Shown here: positions 1 through 5,078 of the stretch, piece by piece
How the letters are laid out: each line of letters opens with the position of its first letter
How positions within the stretch are numbered: position 1 is the stretch's first letter
Source: Planctomycetota bacterium
GTDB taxonomy: Bacteria; Planctomycetota; UBA8108; UBA1146
Assembly (NCBI GenBank): GCA_002691835.1
Contig: NZJA01000091.1
Span: 1 to 7,671, forward strand
DNA length: 7,671 nucleotides
Direction: 5' to 3'
The notes under the pieces: model-generated
Told to the model about the DNA's origin: nothing
The model's input: only the letters and a program-made list of their open reading frames with translations
The model's database searches: none
Translations under genes and position numbers: made by a program

Positions 1-84
1 TGATACTACGGCATCAGCTAATTTATTGATACCCTTCATCATGTCTTTTCTGGCGTGTTTGCCAAATTTAATTTCGTTTTCCAT
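1..84 (-). CDS. groL: GroEL-type chaperonin (Cpn60), N-terminal fragment cut by window edge
   Basis: Translating the minus strand from the ATG at 84 gives 28 codons that stay open to the window edge: MENEIKFGKHARKDMMKGIN followed by KLADAVVS. This matches the start of bacterial GroEL ([21 protein letters not shown], then a TLGPKGR segment that would lie just outside). GroEL is the ATP-driven folding chamber that works with GroES in the cytoplasm. The start lies 2 bases after the groES stop, the classic groES-groEL order, which strongly supports both calls. Only the equatorial N-terminus is visible. Whether the ATPase and apical domains are intact cannot be judged here. The short length limits certainty, but the IKFG..AR....G...LADAV pattern is very specific. 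Confidence 0.85.
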   Translation of the reverse strand, partial: MENEIKFGKHARKDMMKGINKLADAVVS

Positions 85-86
85 TT

Positions 87-446
87 TTATAATTCAGTTA
101 AGTTTGATTTATCTTCATCTGTTACTTCAGTTTCAGCTAATATACCTTCAACTGTTTGTTGAACTTTAGCTAGTACTTGATTTTCAGGTCCAACATAATA
201 TTCTTCACCATCAAATGGTAACTTTGTAAAACCTTGAGTTGGTAATACTACCAAATCTCCTACTTTTAATTGCATTGGGATTAAATTGCCATTTAAGGTA
301 TATCTACCAAATCCTACAGCAACTACTTCCCCAAATTCATTTTTTTCTTTACCCATATCAGGAACAATAATATTCCCATATAGTGTTTCTTCGTTTTCTA
401 TTGGTTTAACGATAACCGCGTCGAATAATGCTTCAAGCTTTTTCAT
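87..446 (-). CDS. groES: GroES-type co-chaperonin (Cpn10)
   Basis: The 119-residue product has the GroES fold signature along its length. The N-terminal strand is LFDAVIVKP (residues 7-15). A mobile loop carries the hydrophobic tripeptide I26-I27-V28 in the place of the GroEL-binding IVL of E. coli GroES. Next come PDMGKEKNEFGEVVAVG (29-45), the roof-loop region GRYTLNGNLIPMQLKVGD, and a final strand ending near VLAKV. GroES caps the GroEL chamber as a heptamer. Bacterial GroES is about 95-97 residues, so the last 25 or so residues here are an acidic C-terminal extension of unknown purpose. The start overlaps the upstream gene by 14 bases and has an A-rich leader with no Shine-Dalgarno. The product looks like ordinary GroES rather than T4 gp31. 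Recent capture of a cellular gene is an inference. Confidence 0.93.
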   Translation of the reverse strand: MKKLEALFDAVIVKPIENEETLYGNIIVPDMGKEKNEFGEVVAVGFGRYTLNGNLIPMQLKVGDLVVLPTQGFTKLPFDGEEYYVGPENQVLAKVQQTVEGILAETEVTDEDKSNLTEL

Positions 447-744
447 TTAAATAATTTTTAATTTTAGTTTCAATGTTAGTATAATAATCTAAAAAGTCAC
501 TTAATGTTTTAAAGTGTTCTTTTGTATGTAACTGCTCTTTAGTAATTCTTTCTAATGCAGTTCCAAAATCAGCATGGAATGTTAGTGCTTTAGTATAAGT
601 TTTACTTTTACCTGTTGACCTAAAATGGTCAGCATTTGAGGTGATTCTTTTATTCACTGTATAACAGTGTTCATCTTTAGTGATGAAGAAAGGCTCCATA
701 CTTGGATCTTCAATAAGTGTTAAGGAATTTGGTTTTCTTGCCAT
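433..744 (-). CDS. Conserved-looking hypothetical phage protein, 103 residues
   Basis: I do not recognise a named function. The protein is soluble-looking and compact, with a segment EDPSMEPFFITKDEHCYTV near residues 12-30, a central FHADFGTALERITKEQLH, and a helical C-terminus (residues 80-103) rich in Asn, Lys and Tyr. The layout (short strand region, 'ADFGTAL' helix, terminal helix) resembles small uncharacterised proteins I associate with T4-like phages, but I cannot name a family. It has no cysteine clusters, signal peptide or membrane segment. It is the first gene after hsp20, with a 72-base gap that holds an inverted repeat. Its end overlaps the groES start by 14 bases, so the two are probably translationally coupled and it is transcribed with the chaperonin genes. 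The leader TAAACAAAATAATAGTTAT before ATG is A-rich with no Shine-Dalgarno. Confidence 0.8.
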   Translation of the reverse strand: MARKPNSLTLIEDPSMEPFFITKDEHCYTVNKRITSNADHFRSTGKSKTYTKALTFHADFGTALERITKEQLHTKEHFKTLSDFLDYYTNIETKIKNYLNEKA

Positions 745-777
745 ATAACTATTATTTTGTTTAGACCGTAATATACG

Positions 778-806
778 AAAAAAACACCGCTAGGACACGT
801 TTTTTT
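778..806 (-). terminator. Possible weak terminator or inverted repeat after hsp20
   Basis: On the minus strand, seven A and a C are followed by a CTAG-containing centre, then a G and seven T, giving an 8-bp A/T-dominated stem that ends in a T-run. It sits 11 bases past the hsp20 stop, the expected place for an intrinsic terminator. The stem is weak and the loop long (about 13 bases), so termination would at best be partial. Its core resembles the hairpin upstream of hsp20, so it may be a paired regulatory element instead. Confidence 0.35.
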
Positions 807-816
807 GTAATAACTT

Positions 817-1239
817 TTATTTAATTTTAATTGATTTTGGCTTAGCTTCTTCAGCTAATGGTATAAAAATTTCTAATAGACCATTTGTTAAAGATGCATC
901 AGTTTGTCCCAAATCAAATTTAGGGGCAATTTTGTATCTTAAATCAAATGATTTTTTAGATAAACCATTATGAATAGTTCCTTCATGGAATTTTTCATCT
1001 TCTGGTTTCTTATAACTAATTTTTAATATATCTCCTTCGATATCAAGGACAACGTCTTTTTTAGTTAGTCCTGTACAGGCAACTTCAAAATAAAGCCCTT
1101 TATCGTCAAAGTAAATATTAAGTGGGTGTGGTTGTTTTGTATCTGAGGCTGGTTGAAATGTGCTATCAGATTTAAAATGGTTTCTAAAAAGAATGTCGAA
1201 AGGACTTAAGTGCCTTTCCAATAATTGTAATGTACTCAT
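817..1239 (-). CDS. hsp20: Small heat-shock protein, Hsp20/alpha-crystallin family
   Basis: The 140-residue product has a short N-terminal arm (residues 1-36, including SPFDILFRNHF) and an alpha-crystallin domain at about 37-128. Marker segments are GLTKKDVVLDIEGDILKIS (57-75) and the signature A115-S-L-T-N-G-L-L-E-I-F-I-P127 (family pattern A.x.nGxLxIxxP). The C-terminus ends in the I-x-I anchor I137-K-I139 that links subunits in small heat-shock oligomers. Such proteins are ATP-independent holdases that keep unfolding proteins soluble and pass them to chaperonins. T4-like cyanophages commonly carry an hsp20, where virion assembly is a suggested role. Here it is followed by groES-groEL, so holdase and refolding machinery are side by side. 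It is preceded by a 110-base leader with hairpins and a possible promoter, the longest non-coding stretch in the window, suggesting separate regulation. Confidence 0.93.
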   Translation of the reverse strand: MSTLQLLERHLSPFDILFRNHFKSDSTFQPASDTKQPHPLNIYFDDKGLYFEVACTGLTKKDVVLDIEGDILKISYKKPEDEKFHEGTIHNGLSKKSFDLRYKIAPKFDLGQTDASLTNGLLEIFIPLAEEAKPKSIKIK

Positions 1240-1258
1240 ATCATTTAGTTTTGTGAGG

Positions 1259-1271
1259 CCGAAGCTCTCGG
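1259..1271 (-). promoter_or_regulatory. Small hairpin in the hsp20 5' leader
   Basis: On the minus strand CCGA-GAGCT-TCGG forms a 4-bp G/C-rich stem with a 5-base loop, ending 19 bases before the hsp20 ATG. It stands out in an otherwise A/T-rich leader. It could influence ribosome access. The stem does not itself cover the start codon, so a role as an RNA thermometer is only a guess. Confidence 0.25.
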
Positions 1272-1288
1272 TTAATTTAATTTAAAAC

Positions 1289-1315
1289 ATAACGCGTGCC
1301 CTAGCTACGTGTTAT
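1289..1315. repeat. CTAG-centred imperfect inverted repeat upstream of hsp20
   Basis: Outer arms ATAAC (1289-1293) and GTTAT (1311-1315) are perfect complements. After one G/T position, CGT pairs with ACG, and GC pairs with GC around a small loop, with one bulged base. The centre contains CTAG. It is followed on the minus strand by GTTTT. It could be an operator, a transcript-end hairpin for the upstream operon, or a leader hairpin of hsp20. A related core (TCCTAGCGGTGTT, 785-797 on the minus strand) recurs in the inverted repeat downstream of hsp20, in the opposite orientation. Confidence 0.5.
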
Positions 1316-1318
1316 TTT

Positions 1319-1347
1319 ATTATACATATAATATAAAAAAGTAAAGT
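1319..1347 (-). promoter_or_regulatory. Possible promoter for the hsp20-groES-groEL block
   Basis: On the minus strand TATAAT (1324-1319) lies about 17 bases after ACTTTA (1347-1342), a poor -35 match. The same region reads TATAATAAAATA, which loosely resembles the T4 late box TATAAATA. It lies just after the zinc-ribbon gene stop and 80 bases before the hsp20 start, the natural place for a promoter. Base composition alone produces such A/T motifs here, so confidence is low. Confidence 0.3.
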
Positions 1348-1349
1348 CG

Positions 1350-1664
1350 CTATTCCAAGCTATCTTTTAACTTATCCTCATCTTCTTTACTCATAAATGC
1401 TGACCATTTTCCTTCAGGGCAACTAGCCGACATTGATCTTACTTTCAAATTTAATATACAACCACAATTAGCGCAACAAGGTGCTGTACCTGGAACGGCA
1501 CAGCTATGTCCTATTGTATCAAATTGAGAACATTTTTCACATATGTTGCCTCTAATTTTGGCTATTTCTTCAACATCATCTCTAGTAAACACTCGGTTTT
1601 TTATTCCTTCGAGTATTGAAGGCATATTACCAAATGCTGCTATTAATTTGTTGAATCTTCCCAT
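1350..1664 (-). CDS. Cysteine-rich, probable zinc-binding small protein
   Basis: The 104-residue product has a helical N-terminus (residues 1-40) and a cysteine cluster: C42-x2-C45, C55, C63-C64-x2-C67-x-C69 and C82, ending in the segment SCPEGKW. Two CxxC pairs spaced about 20 residues apart are typical of zinc ribbons, so a structural zinc site is likely. The order R..IC..C ... C.VPGT.PCC..CGC.L.LK.RS ... CP.GKW looks like a conserved phage module, but I cannot assign a function. DNA or RNA binding, or bridging to another protein, are possible. Its ATG shares one base with the stop of the upstream membrane-protein gene (TAATG), which implies coupled translation in the clamp operon. It is the last gene before the 110-base hsp20 leader. 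Confidence 0.85.
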   Translation of the reverse strand: MGRFNKLIAAFGNMPSILEGIKNRVFTRDDVEEIAKIRGNICEKCSQFDTIGHSCAVPGTAPCCANCGCILNLKVRSMSASCPEGKWSAFMSKEDEDKLKDSLE

Positions 1665-1864
1665 TACACCATTTCTTCAACAATACCAATTATTTCACTT
1701 ATAACTAAAATAACAGTTGCTGCAACTAGGTTAAATGGTATAAAACAGTAGCCTAAAATTCTAATTCCTGATTTAATGAAACTAATAATTTGGTGTTTCT
1801 TTTGATCAGGCATATTTGCCAAATTTTTTCTTTCTTGTTCAATTGCGTTAAAATCTTTATTCAT
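1664..1864 (-). CDS. Small membrane protein, 66 residues
   Basis: A charged N-terminus (residues 1-25, with NAIEQERKNLANMPDQKK) is followed by a long hydrophobic stretch from about 26 to 62, interrupted by K31 and R34 and containing YCFIPFNLVAATVILVIS. This gives one clear membrane helix (about 38-60) and perhaps an amphipathic helix before it. There is no signal-peptide cleavage site. An inner-membrane location is likely, and the function is unknown. The start overlaps the clamp gene end by 8 bases (ATGAATAA), and the stop overlaps the next start by one base, so it belongs to the same operon. Length and position suit a small phage accessory protein acting on the host envelope, but nothing in the sequence identifies it as a holin or antiholin. 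Confidence 0.82.
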   Translation of the reverse strand: MNKDFNAIEQERKNLANMPDQKKHQIISFIKSGIRILGYCFIPFNLVAATVILVISEIIGIVEEMV

Positions 1865-2579
1865 TTCTTGCTATATAATAGACGCTTTCTATATCGTCTG
1901 AGTTAAACGTTAATTTTACCATTCCTTTACTTGATAATTTTAAATTACCTTTACTCATATCTTTATTTGAGTTAAGTATTGATTTAAAAATATCTGAATC
2001 AAATGGGATAGATAGATTATCTTCTTTAATATCTCCATTTAATTGATATGTAATTTTATTTGAAAATCCGGTGTTATCACCAAATATAAATTCACATATA
2101 TTATTACCGTCAAAATCTTGTGTTGTTGTAATTAACATATTATTGACATCAGATAATGCGTTTTTTGCTTTAATTAAATGGTCAACATCTTCCATTTGTA
2201 AATCAATATCAATTTCCCATGTTTCAGGATCTTCATACCATGTTGTTTTACCTAAAATTAAAATATCAGCTAGTGAATATGTTAAATCAAAATTCAAATC
2301 TGCAATGTGCATTTTAGTATACACTGATTTAATTTTTTCTAATGATAAAGATAATTCACCACTAGTAATAGATAATAATTTTGATAATTTATCAGTATCA
2401 AATATACCTAATTCACTATCTTCGATATCAAAATCATTTAGATGTACCTTACATACTCTACCTTTTTCACCAGCATATATTGTAAGAGCTTTATCTTTAA
2501 TTCTCCATTTAACCTGATTATTTAATCCATTTAAATAATACTTTGCTATAACACTTTGTAAAACATTTTTACTTATCAT
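1857..2579 (-). CDS. 45: Sliding clamp, T4 gp45-like DNA polymerase processivity factor
   Basis: The 240-residue product matches the two-domain layout and length of T4 gp45 (228 residues). Recognisable segments are ELGIFDTDKLSKLLSI (56-71), equivalent to gp45 DVAIYDLNGFLGILSL, then YSLADILIL (101-109), and a C-terminal strand VKLTFNSDDIESVYYIARNE typical of gp45 clamps. The trimeric ring encircles DNA, tethers the polymerase, and in T4 also activates late transcription. In T4 the genes 43, 62, 44 and 45 cluster. Here the clamp is downstream of both polymerase pieces but is separated from them by a radical SAM gene, and the loader genes are outside the window. Its ATG overlaps the radical SAM stop (ATGA), which suggests coupled translation. 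The sequence is diverged, so the call rests on pattern and context. Confidence 0.85.
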   Translation of the reverse strand: MISKNVLQSVIAKYYLNGLNNQVKWRIKDKALTIYAGEKGRVCKVHLNDFDIEDSELGIFDTDKLSKLLSITSGELSLSLEKIKSVYTKMHIADLNFDLTYSLADILILGKTTWYEDPETWEIDIDLQMEDVDHLIKAKNALSDVNNMLITTTQDFDGNNICEFIFGDNTGFSNKITYQLNGDIKEDNLSIPFDSDIFKSILNSNKDMSKGNLKLSSKGMVKLTFNSDDIESVYYIARNE

Positions 2580-3469
2580 ATAATAATATTTTTATTTCTA
2601 ATTTTATCACTTGGACTAACACCATTTTCACATCTACCACACATATCAAATGTAGATAAAGGTGCAGGCATTATATCATCATATTCGTCAACGAATAAAT
2701 TACCTAATATTTTTTCTAAACTATAATCCATACAACATAATGAAACATCTCCGTTAGGCAAAACAACATTATGATAAAGGTGTTCAATACAACCACAAGT
2801 ACTAGGTCCTTTTTTAGGTGCATGGTTAACTCTATCTTTAATTTTATCTAATGCTGGTTTAATAGTTGCTTCACCTACTAAATTACCTGCTCTATCCCAA
2901 AAATTAGGTATAACAGGATTAGGCCATAATTCTTTTACACAGTCATGAGGTTCACCCATACTCATCACATAAAATGCTTGAATATCATTTTCATATTCTT
3001 TAAATTTTTCAAATACTTTATATAACCTATCACTTAAAGGGTGTTCAGCTATTCGTTCAGCATCTGGAATATGTAAACAAAATCCACCATTTGGTCCTTT
3101 AGTCCAAGGTATATCTTTAACTGCTTCAACATCATCTAATGTCATTCCTACTCCTGTTGAAAATGCAGATAAAGGATGTCCTTTATAGTTAGCATACTGC
3201 ATCATTTTAGTACATTCTTTGTTTAACCAAGGTTCAGTAAACCCAGAAAATGTAACTCTTACTTCTTTAGGTAATTTATCTACAATTTGAATAAATCTAG
3301 CTAATGATAAGGTTTTGGGTTGACCTTTGTGAGCATGATAAATTTTCTCTAAAGTTCTTTGAGGGCAAAAGGCACAATTTACAACACAACCTTTAGGTGA
3401 AATGGAAGTAGTAAATTCCATAGTAGGCCATTTTGTTGTTTTCCAATAATCTCTCTTCTTAAATTCCAT
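2576..3469 (-). CDS. Radical SAM enzyme with SPASM-type C-terminal domain
   Basis: The radical SAM cluster motif CxxxCxxC is present as C28-VVN-C32-AF-C35 (numbered from the ATG at 3469). It binds the 4Fe-4S cluster that cleaves S-adenosylmethionine. A glycine/glutamate motif follows as TFSGFTEPW (about 73-81). The C-terminal third has further cysteines (C225, C227, C245, C246, C277, C280) around VVLPNGDVSLCCMD, the look of a SPASM or twitch auxiliary-cluster domain, common in enzymes that modify peptides or proteins. The substrate is unknown. It is not the short QueE type used for deazaguanine DNA modification. A TTG nine bases upstream (3478) is an alternative start. I prefer ATG because neither site has a Shine-Dalgarno. 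It ends with an ATGA overlap into the clamp gene and starts about 25 bases after the polymerase C-terminal gene. Confidence 0.92.
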   Translation of the reverse strand: MEFKKRDYWKTTKWPTMEFTTSISPKGCVVNCAFCPQRTLEKIYHAHKGQPKTLSLARFIQIVDKLPKEVRVTFSGFTEPWLNKECTKMMQYANYKGHPLSAFSTGVGMTLDDVEAVKDIPWTKGPNGGFCLHIPDAERIAEHPLSDRLYKVFEKFKEYENDIQAFYVMSMGEPHDCVKELWPNPVIPNFWDRAGNLVGEATIKPALDKIKDRVNHAPKKGPSTCGCIEHLYHNVVLPNGDVSLCCMDYSLEKILGNLFVDEYDDIMPAPLSTFDMCGRCENGVSPSDKIRNKNIII

Positions 3470-3493
3470 ATCGTTCAATATACGTAAGTTTTT

Positions 3494-4429
3494 TTAAATT
3501 TCAAAGGAAGACAATGCATTTATATGAGGGTTTAAATCTAAACTCCATTCTAAATCATTGAAAAATCCTTCTAATTTGTTTAATAAAATTGATTCAAAGA
3601 CTTTTTGTCTGTCAGCATAAATATCAAGAAAATCTTGAATTTTTAATGGCATATCATAGTCAAAGAATGCTAATGCTTCTATTTTATATGGATTATCTTT
3701 TAAATAAATCCATTTTACTTTATCTGCTTGAGTAATTAAGTTATGTTTTCTATCTAAACTCCATAATCTTAATAAATCATTATATCGGATTGCTGCTCTA
3801 ACTGGTGCTGGAGCTCCTTTTAATATCTCAGTAAACATTTCACCTGCTCTTGCTTTAGTACCAGAGTACTTATCTAATTTTTTTACTGATGTTGGGTTAC
3901 CTAGTTTTGGTAATGGAATATCACCTCCTAATATTTGTTTTTTAAATACTTTAATTTGTTCTAATACACTATCTTTCTGTTCACCCTTTAATACTTGTTG
4001 TAAAATATCATTAAAGAAATCTCCCAATATAGGTGGGAAATTTGCTTTCATAAACTCTAAACCTTTAATATCTAAAGATTCTTTTTCAATACCTTCTTGT
4101 TTAGTGATCCATTGAGCATAACGTCTAGTAGCTCTAAAATAAGCTGAACGAATAACACATTCAGTTTTCATTTCTAATCTATGTTCTGTTACATTAAATG
4201 CTTCACGAGCTAATCTATCATAATCATCATTTATAATATCTTGATATTTAAGTGCTACTTTTTCTAAAATACCATCTTTTTTCTTATCATCAAAGGATTC
4301 AAAATTAGGATATAAATGTTTTAATATAGGTTCAGCATTAAAATAATTTGAATCAGTATCTACATAAGCACAATAATTAACATCATCCTTATCACAAATC
4401 CACCAAGGAGTATCTTCTATATGTTTCAT
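3494..4429 (-). CDS. 43B: Split family B DNA polymerase, C-terminal piece (motif C and thumb)
   Basis: The 311-residue product starts just before polymerase motif C: Y22-V-D24-T-D26-S27 supplies a catalytic aspartate pair. Downstream segments align with T4 gp43 in order: ATRRYAQW (100-107, T4 KKRYAL), DIKGLEFMKANFPP (120-133, T4 KIMGMETQQSSTP), a helix around ILQQVLKGE (T4 SIRRILQEGE), and the thumb region near APAPVRAAIRYN (206-217). The C-terminus, LSSFEI, may be the clamp-binding tail, as in T4. Alone it lacks exonuclease and motifs A and B, so it must pair with the upstream 607-residue piece; together they total 918 residues against 898 in T4. A TAG lies directly before the ATG in the same frame, so the start is fixed and there is no intein. 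Its start overlaps the DUF6165 gene stop (ATGA). Confidence 0.93.
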   Translation of the reverse strand: MKHIEDTPWWICDKDDVNYCAYVDTDSNYFNAEPILKHLYPNFESFDDKKKDGILEKVALKYQDIINDDYDRLAREAFNVTEHRLEMKTECVIRSAYFRATRRYAQWITKQEGIEKESLDIKGLEFMKANFPPILGDFFNDILQQVLKGEQKDSVLEQIKVFKKQILGGDIPLPKLGNPTSVKKLDKYSGTKARAGEMFTEILKGAPAPVRAAIRYNDLLRLWSLDRKHNLITQADKVKWIYLKDNPYKIEALAFFDYDMPLKIQDFLDIYADRQKVFESILLNKLEGFFNDLEWSLDLNPHINALSSFEI

Positions 4430-4794
4430 CTATATTCTTTTATATCTTTAAAATTTGAACCTGAAATAATGTTAATATCATTTTTTAATTGATTTCTAAC
4501 TTCATTATATTCAAATATCATTAATGATGCTTTTCTAAATTCTTTATCTGTAATACTTTTATCTCTAACTCTGTTTTCCAGATCCCATAACATACGATTT
4601 ACTTTTGACAACTCCAAAAATAATACCTTAATTTCTTTACCATTTTTAGTAAATAAATCTACAACACCTGGATTTAGACTTGCAAATTCTAATTCTACAT
4701 TAGCTAAATTCTCAGGATCCACCATATTCAATTTCTTAATTTCTAGAATTGAAATTCTATCTAATAATTCCCCATTTGATACTTCTATTTTCAT
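4426..4794 (-). CDS. DUF6165-like protein lying inside the split polymerase locus
   Basis: The 122-residue, mostly helical protein begins MKIEVSNGELLDRISILEIK, then has LANVELEF (about 30-37), VNRMLWDLENRVRDK (about 65-79), a helix with YNEVRNQLKNDIN (about 95-107), and ends GSNFKDIKEYR. This order matches my recollection of the DUF6165 family (N.GE.VDK.TILEIK ... LW.IED.IRD ... ND.R...K..IN...GS...E.K.Y), and the length fits. The family has no known biochemical activity. In bacteria it often sits near surface-polysaccharide genes. Here the gene directly abuts the upstream 88-residue gene (TAAATG) and overlaps the polymerase C-terminal gene by ATGA, so its translation may drive that of the polymerase piece. 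An AGGAG lies 14 bases before the ATG, too far for a normal Shine-Dalgarno. Confidence 0.82.
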   Translation of the reverse strand: MKIEVSNGELLDRISILEIKKLNMVDPENLANVELEFASLNPGVVDLFTKNGKEIKVLFLELSKVNRMLWDLENRVRDKSITDKEFRKASLMIFEYNEVRNQLKNDINIISGSNFKDIKEYR

Positions 4795-5061
4795 TTAAAA
4801 TGTTCTTTCTCCTGGTAAGGGTGGTACAGTTTTTGGTTTATCTCCATTTGAATCTAAATCTGTTCTTTCATCTAAAACAATTTTATAAGTAATACCTTTA
4901 ACCTTAAATCTAAAAACACCTTGTTTTAAACATTTTCTAAATAAATTTTCTTGGGTTTCAGACCAAGTTTCACTTATTTTAATAAGCTCATCTTTAGAAA
5001 TAGGTTTAGTATCTGCATAAATAGTCATATTACTTCTTATAGATTGTTTTTTTAATGTCAT
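4795..5061 (-). CDS. Hypothetical 88-residue protein between polymerase pieces
   Basis: I do not recognise this product. It has a basic N-terminus (LKKQSIRSN), a central helix ISKDELIKISETWSETQENL (21-40) followed by FRKCLKQGVFRFKVKGITYKI (a strand pair, about 41-61), and a flexible proline-rich tail (KPKTVPPLPGERTF). The helix plus beta-hairpin layout could be a small nucleic-acid or protein-binding fold, but no motif proves it. It lies 17 bases after the double stop of the polymerase N-terminal gene and directly abuts the DUF6165 gene. A downstream in-frame ATG (codon 12) could be the true start, giving 77 residues. It has no homing-endonuclease motif (GIY-YIG, HNH or LAGLIDADG). Confidence 0.75.
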   Translation of the reverse strand: MTLKKQSIRSNMTIYADTKPISKDELIKISETWSETQENLFRKCLKQGVFRFKVKGITYKIVLDERTDLDSNGDKPKTVPPLPGERTF

Positions 5062-5078
5062 AGTTTAAGTTTAAGTTA

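Noticed and set aside
2071..2517. Plus-strand open frame of 148 codons opposite the clamp gene
   Set aside because: Antisense to a well-supported gene, with a Ser/Ile-rich composition typical of a reversed reading of Asp/Asn-rich coding sequence. Other plus-strand frames at 5122, 5614 and 7173 were rejected for the same reason.
3470..3478. TTG start for the radical SAM gene, adding three residues
   Set aside because: An ATG nine bases downstream is the commoner start and no ribosome site favours TTG. It is retained only as an alternative.
4426..4794. RegA, the T4 translational repressor, which is also 122 residues and lies near gene 43
   Set aside because: The lengths agree by chance. The sequence lacks RegA features and matches the DUF6165 pattern instead.
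5064..5077. Short tandem repeat (TTTAAG twice) between the polymerase N-terminal piece and the next gene
   Set aside because: Only two copies of six A/T-rich bases; expected by chance at this composition.
4430..5078. Group I intron interrupting gene 43
   Set aside because: Two ORFs occupy nearly all of the gap, leaving about 17 bases of non-coding DNA, and I saw no space for a catalytic core. The ATGA overlap fits an operon better. An RNA fold search could still test it.
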